Below are positions 15,019 through 28,078 of a stretch of DNA of 64,000 nt, one piece after another. Positions within the stretch are counted from its first letter, which is position 1. The number at the start of each line of letters is the position of its first letter. Both the position numbers and the translations under genes were made by a program. Below the pieces are notes generated by a model, which saw only the letters and a list, made by a program, of their open reading frames with translations, did not search any database and was not told where the DNA came from. Location of the stretch: assembly GCA_013180625.2 (NCBI GenBank), contig SNVD02009834.1, positions 186,001-250,000 on the forward strand, in the 5' to 3' direction. The stretch comes from Boswellia sacra (Eukaryota; Streptophyta; Magnoliopsida; Sapindales; Burseraceae).

Positions 15019-17732
15019 ATTCAGACCAATTAAAATCTTCTTGGTGCAAAGCATCAACCTTATGTCTAGATTCTTTTCGAGGCAAGATATGTCCACGACC
15101 ATGTGACGGATTGGATTTAGTTCCATCTAGAAGAAAAATATTTATGACTGAACATAAGAAATTATCCAAAAAAAAAAACTGCTGGAATTCATAATATAAT
15201 TATAAATACACAAACCAATTAATTGAAAGCCAATTAAATAGTTCAATATTTATTCAAATTAATTGATGATTATATTATTTACATGTTATATAAAAAAAAA
15301 AGAAAAAAAATGCTCAAATTTACAAGATAGATTAAACAAAGAGGCAAACGAGGTACTTAATAGTTTCTGAGGTCCCTAATATTTTATGTAGAAGACAACC
15401 TTATACATGGTGCCAAAGATAACCAAACATAAAAACTCTAAATCTAATTCTCAAATATCAATCTATTTCAATCTAGATCCACAAAAAATATTTAAAAATC
15501 CTAATATATGATTTTTCTTTAACTATAACTCATTGTTTTCAGAGTAACATTCTCATCACAAAATCAATTTAGTCCATCAAAATAACCCTCACAGCCACTC
15601 TATTCACAGCTACAACAAAAGGATTGTTTTGCAGCATACCCGGTATAGAAGATCCAACATATACATAAGACCAAATGGATTATGTATAGGTATTATCAGG
15701 CAGTAAGTAGCAGAAAACTTGCCTTACAGAGCTCAAACTTATTATCTTCTTTTATTCTACATTTGCACAAAATAACTAAGTTTGGTCTTTCTCTGTCGGA
15801 AACCTGTACAATGAAAAAATAAATAAAATTAGGAATTCAATATCTAATAAGCAGAAATCTAAGAAACGTATCATATACAAAGTTTAGCATAAAAGCACCT
15901 TGACATGGTATATATCCTTGTTTGTTGTAAAATCAACTCCAATCTTCAGCACAACTTCACTCATAATGTTTTCCATATATGAAGTAGGAACATTTGTGTA
16001 AAAACTTCTTCTCAATCGTCTCAAAACACTTTCAGGAACTTGTTTTTTACTGTTACTTTCTAAGCTCACCAAGTTGCCCTTACACCACGAAGTTTAATAT
16101 AGTAATTGCTGTTTAGATTTCTTTTATGTTAAGCCTATTACACGTATATAATTGATTCACTTTAGAAACTAAATGAACTTCAACTAGAAGCTGGACATGA
16201 AAATTTTTGTTTTCCACATACAAGATACAACAATAATAGTACATGGTAACAAACTGGTAAACCAGCGGACTAATGGCTATCCCACTAATATATGTTATAA
16301 GCAAAGTCAATCAAGAAAAGTCAGGGCAGGAAGCAGATTAACTTGTTTGTCTCATCAGCAATCAAGCAACACTTAGGCAAGACAAGGCATAAATTTTTTT
16401 CTGCTGCCAGTGCTAGATTTGTACCTATATGAACCAAAACAACACTAATGTTTTTAGCACGAGCAATCAAGCAATACTCAGGTCAATGATTATTATAAAA
16501 GAAATATAACTATATAGACAGAGTGAACTCAATCTAGCTATCAAACAAAACATTGTTAATAGAGACAAAAGACTTATATCCGGTCTGCTCATTTAGGTGC
16601 TAAAACAAAAACTTAACATAATTGCTAAAATTTAACAGCCATATCCTTGATCATTTCCTAATGATTACAGCAAGAATTACTAAAGCAACGAGACAAGAAG
16701 CTCCTAACTATAATGAGTTTCCATCTTAAGAAACAAAGGATCAACAAAGTCAAATTACAGGTTTGAGTGAAGTAGTAAAAGGAAAGGATTCAATCATGAT
16801 TTAAAAGAGAGTTACAAATATGAATATGACCAAATAAACTATTAATTTCTAGCCTGGGAGAGATAAATGCAGAATAGGCCTTGCACTCTTTTTGCTTTCT
16901 TTAAAGAAATCTAACCCTGACTTCCCACTTCTGAGATTTTATTAATTTACACTATCTCTTTCATAGGACTTCAATTATGGGAAAACCTCATTGCTATGCT
17001 AAATTTTAACATACAATTCTTAATTAATTGATTATAAGCTATTTATCAGATTCTTATATGAGCGAGAAGTTTGTGTTTCTTTAAATCAGAGAAACCAAAG
17101 ATGCATCAATAAGCAACATTCATGTTATAACATCAGGGGAAACCAGACCACGTACCTGTGGAAAAGAATTTTGCCAAATCTAACGATCACTTTTGGCTTT
17201 TCTATTCCCAGCTCTGGGCCCTCAATTATGTTGCTTATATCATTGAAAGAAGACAATAGATCTGGCCACACATTTTCAGCAACAGATTCCCATGTAGGTC
17301 TTGAGATACTCCTTCTCACTTCATCAATTTCTACCAATAAAAAACCTAAAGGTTCAATATCACTAAGTAGAAGACCACACCATAATTCAAGCACATAAAT
17401 CAAACATACTCAATAATTTTACAGAGGATAGACGACAAACCTTTAGCTACATTCACTAAAACCAGGGGCTTTTCTCCCATTTTCCCCTTTATGGGTTCTG
17501 AGATATGCTCAAATTGGACAGAAGAAGGAAGCTGGTTATCATCATCTAAATCAACAGCGAACCATCTGGATACAGCTTGGTCAGCATAAATAATCTTGTT
17601 GATTTTCTCAACATTACGTTGTGATGATCTCAAGTTCAAATCTCTCTTGAACTAAGGAACAAGCTGCTCCAGAGTTGGAGATGGCCTATCTGAACCTTTT
17701 GAATGCCACTTGTGTGGTGGAATGTAAGCCAT
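15019..17732 (-). pseudogene. Captured fragment of a plant 'MAYIPPHK' family gene (five exons, in-frame stop)
   Basis: Minus-strand exons: a 17441-17732 (starts MAYIPPHKWHSKGSDRPSPT), b 17156-17330, c about 15899-16082, d 15723-15803, e 15019-15126. From memory of the family (uncharacterised plant proteins beginning MAYIPPHKRH, which I believe carry a DUF7903 domain), the blocks GEKPLVLVN, PTWESVAENV, RSFYTNVPTSYMEN, KIGVDF and RLMLCTKK come in the expected order. Introns remain, so this is a DNA-level copy and not a retrocopy. Exon a has a TAG at 17652-17654, between QLVP and FKRDLNL, where a glutamine codon would read through. The usual HKRH is HKWH, consistent with a CGG to TGG change. The exon b/c junction has no clean in-frame acceptor, and I could not find exons after e. 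It lies within the CACTA-like ends. Function of the family is unknown to me; this copy is probably non-functional. Confidence 0.7.
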
Positions 17733-19499
17733 CACAACAACAGTAACAATGTACAACCTTAAGCCCTGATAAAAACAATGAATTTCAATGACTGTGGGAT
17801 AAATCACTTTTTTTTTTAAACAAAGAAACTCCGATTCTTGCAAAAATCATCCACATAATAAAATAATCCAAAACTGCTAAAAAAACACAAAGATAAAATA
17901 TCAAACAAGAATTGTTATCTTACATTTACTAAAAATTACAAATGCAATCACTAAACATAACCGCCCGTCGTTTGCTAAAATTTTTTTAATCATTCATTCT
18001 TTACCCTACTGAAGCCACTTTTGTTCCTCACTCCTTGCCTACCACTTGCATTCTTACTACTACGAGTGATAAGAGAAACATTGTACTTGGCTGGTTCCAA
18101 ACAAAAAGAGTGGTTATATGGTCAACTATTTTTTACTGCATCTCTTAGTGATTATAAAACTTTGATTCTACCATTCTATCATTATTTGGCACAGTTTTGG
18201 TTCCACCCAGCTTGGCGGCTCATATAGTAGCCAGTAGGGGAAGGAAATTTAAGAAGAGATTTTGTATTACCCAACAGATGTTAGCATCTTCTTAGGAATA
18301 TGTATGTCATGTTTATAGGAAGAAACTACAACTGTAATTCACTTGATAAAACTACCTAAATAGATTCTCCACTTTAACTTCAATGCTTTACAAATAAAGA
18401 TATCACAAAGCAGAACTTAATGGATAATGATGCCTATGTTTATCTGCCCAGAGTAATCATTAAGAAGCATTAGCAACAAAAAATAGGATATTAACCATAA
18501 TAATTAAAAAGACAAAAAGTTTTACTCACAAGAGCTCTCCACCAAGTTTGCAGACAATACATGTATCTTGGTTGCTATCAGTCAGAACATCTAAAAAAGC
18601 TCCATCTAAACTATCTTCATTTACTTTACATTAAAAATAATATAACTCATTGGTAAACTATCTTCTTAAATTAATGAAGGTAGTTTAACAAATTAAAACT
18701 TCCTTAAAAATGATCTAACAGACCTGATAAAAAAAAAGCTTAGTTTTTTTTATTTATCCATAAAATCTTTTTAAATTGCAATCAAACAATACACAAAAAG
18801 TCAAAAATAAAAAATATATATACAAACTCAGTTAGTCAATAGAAGCCATAACTAATGAATTGTTAGAAAAGAAATCGAACCTCTGGCATATTACGCTTAG
18901 TGCTTTGCAAGGGACTTTATTAATTAAGATTTTCCAACTTGCCACCTGTTTCATAAACCAAAGCCATAATCACTATGAAAAAATAAATTTCCAAAGTTAA
19001 AGCATCGATTAATCAATAAACAATAACTAATTAGCTATCAACATCAAGCTAGACACAAAAACAATCCAAAATCTTCAACTACACCTATTAAGCAAATGAC
19101 TGTAAATACAAACCTGGGTCCCTCAAATACTACAACAAACAAAGGTTGTTCACCATAAGAAGGATCAAAAATAAGAATCGAGACAGAGAGATCGAGAACC
19201 AGAAAGCTATGATTATCCACTTCTTGATCTTGGATCGCTTGGGCTTCCAGGCAGATGAAGAAGGTCCAACACTGCTGAACTCCTCGTCAACGAGTATCAT
19301 CAGAACATTGGAGTCCAAAGTTTTCTAATGAGCAAAACAAAATGAAACCAACACTTGTTAGTCTTGCGAAGTTGCGAGGAGAGCACAAGAAAGAGAGATA
19401 CACAGAGAGAGAGAGACGGTTTGTTGAGAGAGTTTAGAGAGAAATGGGGGAGATGAAAATTGAGAGAACAAGCGAGCTTAGGGTAGAACACATTTGAGA
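17733..19499. other. Interior of the CACTA-like element upstream of the captured exons
   Basis: No protein-coding exon is recognised. By position it may hold the promoter and leader of the captured gene; a GA-rich leader-like tract at about 19375-19445 contains an AGAGAGAGAG run. Short open frames at 19130-19328 on both strands lack recognisable motifs. Confidence 0.4.
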
Positions 19500-19624
19500 T
19501 TTGTTGCGCTCTTTATACTGCGGTTTGACAAACCGAAGTAAATAGTATTCGCGAATCACCATTTACGGGGGTTTTTAAAAACCGCCGTTAAAAACTGCAG
19601 TAAATACCCCTTTTTCTTGTAGTG
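19500..19624. repeat. Right subterminal repeat and terminus of the CACTA-like element
   Basis: Contains ACTGCGGTTTGAC, CCGAAGTAAATAG, ACCGCCGTTAAAAACTGCAG and the terminal CTTGTAGTG. These are the same motif class as on the left side. The segment is shorter than the left repeat field. Confidence 0.65.
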
Positions 19625-21679
19625 TCAAATGATAGGAGTCATTTAAAAATTCAAGCAATTACAGACTTCCCATGACAAGAAGTTTCAAGGTGACTATGCG
19701 AACAGAGGCAAAATTAAGTTGGTCAGTGAGGGAGAATAAAACTGTCTTACCGGCCCAAGCCCAATACAGCTCATAACCAAACCTTTCTAAAAGTCTTTTC
19801 TGTATTGAAGTGAGGCCTTTTTTTAATGCCCAGTCCGCCTAGTCATTACCCACTTCTTTCTATTAAGGAAAGTCAAAAGAGAAGGCAAAGTTTGTAAGCA
19901 TTTATTAGGGCAGTTAAGCCTTCGTGTGGGAGAGAAGGAGATAGTTGAGTGATTCGAATCTCAAAGAGGAAAAAATGAAGATACCAGAAGGAAAACCATG
20001 GGTAATGGACAATGAAGAAAGATAGAGCTTTATACAGTGGATAATAAGGAGAATGGAAGCTAGAAATGTCACTATAAGCTGGGGGTAGAATTTACAAGAG
20101 GAAGAAAGCTAAAAGAGGAAATGGATGATACTGGAAGCAATCTAAGAATGGTGAGATGCCATAGGTAAGAGGGGAGCTTGAAGGGAACCTTGGGCAGAGG
20201 AATGGGGGTGATTCATAATAAGTAGGAAAGATAAATCATCTTTAGGGAGAGTTCAACCAAGAACAGACCACTATACACATAAAAACTCTCTCTTTTAGAG
20301 CTTCCCTATCTTTCTTCTCCTTCAATCTTTCAATTATTTTTAGTTAGATTATGGATTCTTGCCTGAATTTAGTTCTGCTCTAATTATCTAACCCTTGATT
20401 ATCTATACAAAATTCAGGACCTGACTTTGGCACTGAAATGCCTTTGCAAGTAGCCGTCCCCCCTCTGCCCGATGAAGCTATGTTGATCTAGAGGTACTGT
20501 TGTGTTCATTGGACCATTGTTTGAGTAATGGAGATGAGAATTGGCTATTGATCTAGTCCTACTTGAGGTACAATTTTTTGCTCCTTCAATAAGTTAAATA
20601 TAGTTATGAACGGATGGGATTTGAGATTTCGGGAATCAATCAAACACATATTATTTTCTAATTTGGACATACTTTTTGTGTGCGTGTGTGTGTGTGTGAA
20701 CACGATCCTTGAAATGGGGTTGTTCTTGTTAACTGAGAAAAACAAACATAATTTGAACCAAATTTTATTTTCGGTTATTTGAGATCACAATTTGCCTATC
20801 ACCTGATATTGTTAACACCGTAAATGTTATTTTCCATTGTTTTTGGATTTATCAAGAAAAATGGAATCCAAATTATCCTTAAAAAAACATAAAATACTAA
20901 GACTATTCTTTTTTCGGTGTTAGTTTTCAAATAAAAAATGAAAGATAACAAGGAATTATTTATTAGTTTAAAAAAATATGTTCATATGGTATAATTATTA
21001 AATTAAATCAACAGAAGTGTTTGTGTTTTCTTTTTTTTTTAAACAAAATCAATAGAAACGTTTTATTTTATTATTTTTAAATAAATAGCACCCCAACAAC
21101 AATTTAATTGATCTGGTAAATGAATTAAAAATATTTGTTAAGATTTGTCGTTAGTAAATAACTTTGGTTATGTAATAGATATTTTTCAATAGCGTACGTT
21201 CACAAACCAAAAACGTAACATTAGCTGACTCCTCTCCGCCAAAACTTAACTGTTTTAGCAAATGATCCTGATCATCGCAAGGAAAGCAGAAAAGAAAAAC
21301 TCAAGCAATCCGTAAATATAGTGGAAACAGAGGGCCATAGTGAAAAAGCCCTGAACTGCAAATACGGGAAAAAGCCAAAAAAATCATACGTATCCGTAGA
21401 CCGTAAATAGACGCTACTCTCCGGCAAAAGCCCTCGATCCTCTCAACAACTCATTCGCATCGTTCGCGTAGAAAACGGAAGAAAACAAAAAGAAGCGTGC
21501 TCCTTCGCCAAAAATCTTAAAACTTAAACGCCTCGTTGAAAGGCCACTTTGGATCATAACTTTGCATTTCAATCTAAAACGGGGCGTGGAAGCCAAAGCC
21601 AAAGCCAATTAGATTAGATATTTGTTTCATTTGTAATAGAAAGTTTGGGATTGGGGCCAATCATAGCTGTTAACGGCGC
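19625..21679. other. Intergenic between the CACTA-like element and ERGIC3
   Basis: No gene is recognised. About 19900-20560 differs in composition (GA-rich, less AT-rich), has no open frame, and looks like a decayed LTR fragment or leader-type sequence; I could not find a partner repeat. A (TG)n run is at 20677-20698. The last few hundred bases should contain the ERGIC3 promoter and 5' UTR. Confidence 0.45.
20677..20698. repeat. (TG)n microsatellite
   Basis: About eleven TG-type dinucleotides, with a single CG interruption. Confidence 0.85.
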
Positions 21680-24600
21680 ATGGACGGTATAATGAACAGG
21701 CTACGGAATTTGGACGCGTATCCCAAAATCAATGAGGATTTCTACAGCCGTACACTCTCCGGTGGCGTTATCACTCTCGTCTCTTCCGTCGTTATGCTCT
21801 TGCTGTTCATCTCCGAGCTTCGTATGTTTATTCCTTTCTTTTCTTATTATTCTTTAACGCATCTCTGTTTGTTTCTTTGTTTTCGGTTTTGTTTCGATCT
21901 GTATTTTGTTGAATGGAATTGTTTTGATGTAGGATTTGTTAGTTGATAGATAAAGCCTGTGAAACTGTTTCGGTAATGTTGAGAGTTGGAAGAATTTTAA
22001 GGCTGTGTGTTTGTGTTCGATGGAAAGAATGTAACTTCAATTTGACATTTTAACGAACTTATCTTTATTAAGAAGACATTTCGAATTATGTGGAGAATCT
22101 ACTTAGGTATTCGTTTCAAATATTCGGCTGAAAATCTAGCTGGCAATTAAGCTGTAAGAAACCTTATAATTACTGGTCTCTGTTATTTATTGTCAAGCAC
22201 ATAATCAAGCAAAATAAGAGATGGCAAAAGCGACTTTTTTTTTTTTTTAACCAAATAGGAAGATAAAAATTTATCTGAATGGAGCCTGAAAGCACCTAGG
22301 TAGCTCAGATTTTTACTAGGAAAACTAATCAAACTCCATTTGGTTACATTAGAGAAAATAGCAGGTATCCATGCGCTTGGTTGTAATTACCAAATGCTTG
22401 CTGAATGTTTGTGTATTGAACCCTTTGTCGTCATCTTTTCTTTTCTGATATGCTATCCAGGGAGATTTGGCTCCACAGTTTTTGCTTTTGTCAAAAATCA
22501 TTTTTCTCAGTTCTCACCATTTCAAGGATTGATTTCTGGTTTGCTACAAACGTAATTTACTAGGAGATTGGTAAGTTTGACCTTTCGTGGAATATTATAT
22601 GTCTTTCTCTGTGCCTAATTGCACACATATTGATCTTGGGACTAGTCTGTGTGTTACACTTACTGGCTCTAATAGTTGGAAGATCTCCCATCATTAATTG
22701 TGTAATATTCTTCACACATATCAACTTTTTTGTTTTATAACGAACTGTGGTTTAAGATTTTTCTTTTCTTCCAACTGTTAAATTTGATTTTCTGGCTGAT
22801 TAACTTGTATATCTCACTTGGTTGCAGGTTTGTATCTCCATGCGGTGACTGAAACAAAGCTCGTGGTTGATACTTCAAGGGGAGAAACCCTACGGATAAA
22901 TGTAAAGTCATTTGCTGTTTCAAACTTTGTTCATACTTTTTTGTAGATTACATATTCCCAATTTTGACCTTAGAATTTGCATCAACTGTATTTCAAGTTT
23001 CTACTGCAACCATCTAAGCCATTTTAGGAGATCTCTCAGCTCTTTAATGGCATCATCTCTTTTGAAATTATGGTTATTGACACCTTTCATTGTATATTAG
23101 TTTGATAAACTTTTGTTGTCCAATCCAATGAAAATAACTGATTTGTGCTTCTTCTTTTTCTTTTTTTTTTCCCCTTCTTTGATGGTTGAAACTGCAGTTT
23201 GATGTCACTTTTCCTGCACTTCCGTGTTCTATACTCAGTCTTGACGCTATGGACATCAGTGGGGAGCAACACCTTGATGTAGTATGTATATCTACAAGTC
23301 GTGTTCTCACCTTCACAATGATATTTGTTCACCTGTCTAAGCGCCTGAATATGTTTGATAGGACTTCTCTCTCTCTCTCTCTCTCTCTCCCTCCCTCTTT
23401 TTCCCCAGCTGCACACATCCTCCTTATTAAAGTACTTAATGCTTGAGACCTTTATAAATTTTGAGTGACATTCTTAATTTCGGGATTTCATGCAACTTGC
23501 AGAAACATGACATTTTCAAGAAACGATTAGATAGTCAGGGCAATGTTATTGAATCAAGGCAAGACGGGATTGGTGCTCCTAAGGTTGGTTACATTATATT
23601 CCTTGAGGTTTATTTTTCAAGACCGACATTTTCCGCGCATCTGCTCATTAGATTGTGTTAATGATTAAATTTACCTGTTTATATTCAATCATGATTATTT
23701 GGTGAGGAGTTTTTAACTGACCATATTTGATAAGTACGGTCGCCTTGGGTCTAGTAGTTTCCTCAAATGAGTGAAAATATCCCTGCTTAATGTTTTTTCC
23801 TCTATCCTTAATTCTGCTCATTACCATCTTCTGAATGAACAGATTGAGAAGCCGTTACAGAGACATGGTGGCAGGCTTGAACACAATGAGACGTATTGTG
23901 GCTCCTGTTATGGTGCTGAAACGGTAAGTTTTTCTCTCCGGTACCAAAAAGTTAGCACATGTCTTCAATTCCTTTTATTGTTGGAAGTGCCAGCTAAATA
24001 CTTTATTAGAACGGGAAAACATGCCTTGTTATTTATGGACATGAAGATATGTTTCTTGTAGGATAGCTATGGAATCAAATGTATAATATAATATCATTTC
24101 CACATAACACAGAATAATTCAGTTAGTTGCTTGGATGAATTATTGTATTGTGTATAATTTGGGCTTTCAATTTAGTGCAATTATTGTTTTCTCCTTTTTG
24201 AATCTGTCTTTTTAGCTTTTAATTCCCCTGCTTAGGTTTGTACCATGTCTAGCTTTGTAGGTGTCTGGGTGAATGTTTTCTGAATGTCTTCTTATAGTTA
24301 ATTATAAATAAGGATGTGATCAATCAAGGAGATTTGTATTTCTCATGAAGAACTTTTCTGAAATATCTTTTCCTTTTGACTTTGCAGACAGATGAAGAAT
24401 GTTGCAATTCCTGTGAGGATGTTCGTGAAGCATATCGAAAGAAAGGTTGGGCACTATCAAACCCAGATTTAATTGACCAGGTCCGTGATCATAAGAGCTT
24501 GAGTGTCAAAATTTTAGAACATTAAAGTAACTTGAACTATGACAATGAGTAACATGAAATTATTATTTTTTATCATTTGTTTCTGATAAGTGAAAAATAT

Positions 24601-27600
24601 ACTTAATATTCTTTGTGGAAGATTTTTGTACATTTTTTTGAGTGTGCAACTTATGCTTGCTGTTGCATAATTGTTTTGACTTGGGTATACTATAGATTTT
24701 ACTAGCCTCAAGCTCATTTACTCGCTTCATACTACTTGTTTGTTGCTGCATGGAAGATTTTTTCTCTTCCACATAATTTTATTCTCTACGTCATATGTTT
24801 TCTTTCATGAATTTTAGGTTATATAAGGTGAATAGTAAGATGGGCAGGTTTTTTCCTCACTTAATCTCAGTCAGATCATCCTTGATTGATCATTGACTTC
24901 CAGGATTTGCATGGATGGAAATTGTTAACTAGAATTTGATGTTGTTTACAGAATCTTACTGAAACTGGGGTTGTTTATGGTGCAAGAAAACTTGAATGTA
25001 ACGATTCTTGATTCTAAACTGCTTGATTGACTGTTGTGTAATATTATTATGTTTGAACAGCAATTCAATAATTTACTGATAGGCCACCTATTAAGTTTAC
25101 ATACAGTAGGCGGAACAAGAAATAAGGGGGAGGGGCAGGGTTGTATTTGACATATTGGCAAGGGTAGTCTGTTATACTTTTAGCTGCTTTTTGTTTGCTT
25201 TTTGTGTTGCTTTTATTTGGTGTGTAGGCTGCGGAGTAGTTGCCCCGAATTTAGGAAAGGAAAGAGAAGGACAGGCTGGTATATAAAGGAGGAGAGAGGA
25301 GTAGAGTGGGGGTGGAAGAATTCTATTATTTTGGAGACCATAGTGTCTATGGAGAGCTTGCAGGCCTCTCGAATTGCCTGCTACTTTACTTAATTCAATA
25401 CAGAAGTTATTCAGTTACTCCATTTCCTGCTCTAGTTTTCCTCTGTTTATCCCATTCCCTGCTATTGCTACCACTGTTTGTTCTATAATTTCAATTTCCC
25501 GCGTGTGTGAGTGTGAGTTCTAGACATTGTTGCAGTGAGGGTTCTATCATTTACTCATGTTAAGGATACACGTTTTGATTCTGCATTTAGAATTTATTAG
25601 AAATTAAATAGTGTTGTTGAGCTTTTATCTAATTTGTTTAAACTGTTTTGGTTGAGTGCTAGATTAACATGTTATATGATCATAGGTGACCTTGTATTTG
25701 AACTCCCCCATTTGTTTAGCCTGTGTCTACTTGTTTGGCTATTTTTAATATTTGTGTCATGGGATCCTAATGATGGTGGTTTTGGTTCTGCTTTACCTGT
25801 ATAACAATAAATTACAAAATGCAAACTTGGTTGGAGACATAGTCATGTAAAATCCATTTTTTATCATTCAGTGCAAAAGGGAAGGCTTTTTACAAAAAAT
25901 TAAGGATGAAGAAGGTGAAGGATGTAATATATATGGATTCTTGGAAGTCAATAAGGTGGCTGGTAATTTTCATTTTGCTCCTGGGAAAAGCTTTCATCAA
26001 TCAGGTGTTCATGTACACGACCTACTAACATTTCAGAAGGATTCTTTTAATGTAAGATATGGTCCTTTGTCTTTAGGTTCTACTGTCGATGTAAAAGAAA
26101 AACTAGTGCAGTATCAAATTCCATTTCTAATCTACCCTGCAAGCTTTGTTAATATGCCATATGGTTGTTTTTGATTTTATGATACAGATAAGTCACAAGA
26201 TCAATAAATTAGCTTTTGGAGAGCATTTTCCTGGGGTTGTGAATCCTCTTGACGGGTATTCTTTTTGTCCATTCCTTGAAGTCCTCCTAGCATTCCATTT
26301 TTTCAGAGCTGGAACTCTCCTAAGTTGGCTTTTTCTTCATTCTATGTGTTGTTACATATTCCTTATTGCTAATTGCTCTTTATTTCTTATCATACTTCTT
26401 CAATCCAGAGTGCAATGGACACATGAAACACCAAATGGGATGTATCAATATTTTCTCAAGGTAAGTGTTCTAAATGAATGCCTGTACATCATTTTCCTTT
26501 TTGTGTTACTGTGGAAACTGTAGGCATTATGATTTTGCTTCTGTCTAATTATTTGCTTTACACTACTGCCCTTGAATTACAGAAATATTTTTCTTATATA
26601 TTGATATTGAAGTTCCATGTTTAAATAGACAAAAGCCTAGCCACTTGAATTCTTGGTGAGCCTAAGTCGCTGCCTTGAAATGTGTGCTATTTGAAGATCT
26701 CATTTTAGTTACCTTTGAGTTGGTTCTCTTCAACTTTTTGTTTTGCTGGTTTTGCGTGATATGCTTGGAGAGTGATTTGTTCTACAAAGCATATGTTTTA
26801 CTTTACCTTATCTGATGGCGGAGTTTTTCTTTCTCATGGAAATGATAACATTGTGTAGTTCTGATTGTGTTTTAGGGAATGATAACATTGTGTTATTCTC
26901 ATTTTCTTTTGGGGACATCTTTTCTTTTTTCCTTTTAATCATGTCTCTTGACTTCTATCATGTATGCTTTTATGATTTCCAAATTTCTGTTTACCAGGTA
27001 ATTGAGATGGCAATCTGTCACAATAATCTTGAGAACCTTACATCCAGAGTGTTTCACAATATCATACTTATTTTGCACTTTGCAGGTTGTACCTACAGTA
27101 TACACAGATGTACATGGGCATACCATCCAGTCAAATCAGGTATGGTTTGACGAACTCAAGTGATCACTTTCTGATTCTTGTCTCAAGCTTTATCAAAATG
27201 GTTTAAATGTTTTCAAACAATTGTTCTTGGCAGTTCTCTGTAACTGAACATTTCAGGAGTTCAGAACTAGGTCGTCTCCAGACCCTTCCAGGGGTTTTCT
27301 TCTTCTATGATCTTTCTCCAATCAAGGTAAGTTTCATTTATCTTTCATATAAGCTAGTATAAGTCTTGATTGTTGGTTTAATAATATCCTATTGAAAGCC
27401 GGGTAACCTGAAAGTTCAGTAGTTTACCTTTCCTCTCCTGGTCACCTTTTTTCACATCTCATTTGTTTGTTGCAGGTGACTTTCGCGGAAGAGCATGTGT
27501 CATTCTTGCACTTCCTAACCAATGTTTGTGCTATAGTAGGAGGTAATTACCAACTGTTCTATTCCCATTTCCAGAACCTTTTTTTTTTTTAAATGAGAGG

Positions 27601-28078
27601 AAAAGAACAGAAAGAAAGAGATGAAGCAAAAATATTTTCCTTATCATTCATATGCTTTGAAAAAAATCAATGAGATTTAGACACGATCTTTATGGACTAT
27701 AAAATTATTACCTTTTGAACTAATTTTGATTTGTTAAAAAAACCAGTAGGCTACTTTCTTTGTATTCTTTTTTATTATATAAATTGTGTTCAAGTGAAAT
27801 GTATTTACGTGTGTTAAATTTTCTATATGCTCTGCCATTTTTCCATTTTATAAGTTTATCGTTAGATTTTTTGAAAAAAGACTTTATTTGGATACTATGA
27901 CTTCTTTTATGCAATTGTTTTTTCTATTTACTGATTACTTTTTAGACCATTTATTTGATTAATGACTTAAATATTATCGTATTCAGGTGTTTTCACTGTT
28001 TCGGGTATCATAGATTCATTTATATATCATGGTCAGAGGGCAATCAAGAAGAAGATGGAAATCGGTAAATTTAGTTGA
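21680..28078 (+). CDS. ERGIC3: ER-Golgi intermediate compartment protein 3 homologue (complete, 13 exons)
   Basis: This ERGIC3/Erv46-type membrane protein cycles between ER and Golgi in COPII/COPI vesicles and helps sort cargo. Exons: 21680-21821, 22828-22901, 23198-23281, 23503-23583, 23843-23923, 24388-24480, 25872-26051, 26188-26255, 26409-26460, 27086-27139, 27234-27326, 27476-27542, 27987-28078. All joins keep frame at GT-AG sites and give 386 residues, the usual plant length. The protein begins MDGIMNRLRNLDAYPKINED, followed by a membrane segment at about residues 26-47 (VITLVSSVVMLLLFISEL). The lumenal part has the cysteine-rich run YCGSCYGA...EECCNSC and the FHFAPGKSF block. A second hydrophobic segment near the C-terminus (FLTNVCAIVGGVFTVSGIID) precedes the short basic tail ending KFS. 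The start ATG matches the conserved N-terminus. No defects are seen, and the family call is secure. Confidence 0.95.
23366..23389. repeat. (CT)n microsatellite in an ERGIC3 intron
   Basis: About twelve CT dinucleotides inside the intron after the third exon. Confidence 0.9.

Larger units (their letters stand above)
13253..19624. mobile_element. CACTA-like DNA transposon, non-autonomous, carrying a captured host gene
   Basis: The left end begins CACTACAACATT at 13253. The right end finishes CTTGTAGTG at 19624, so it reads CACTACAAGAAA on the other strand. CACTA is the diagnostic terminus of En/Spm-type elements. Next to both ends lie many degenerate copies of an ACCGCCGTAAA/TTTACGGCGGT motif in both orientations, matching the subterminal repeats of this class. 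No transposase frame is recognisable in the 6.37 kb, so the element would be non-autonomous. The interior holds five exons of a host gene (15019-17732, minus strand). Weakness: the 3-bp flanks (ATT left, TCA right) do not match, so no target-site duplication supports these exact ends, and inverted-repeat identity beyond CACTACAA is poor. The two ends could belong to a rearranged or composite insertion. Confidence 0.65.
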
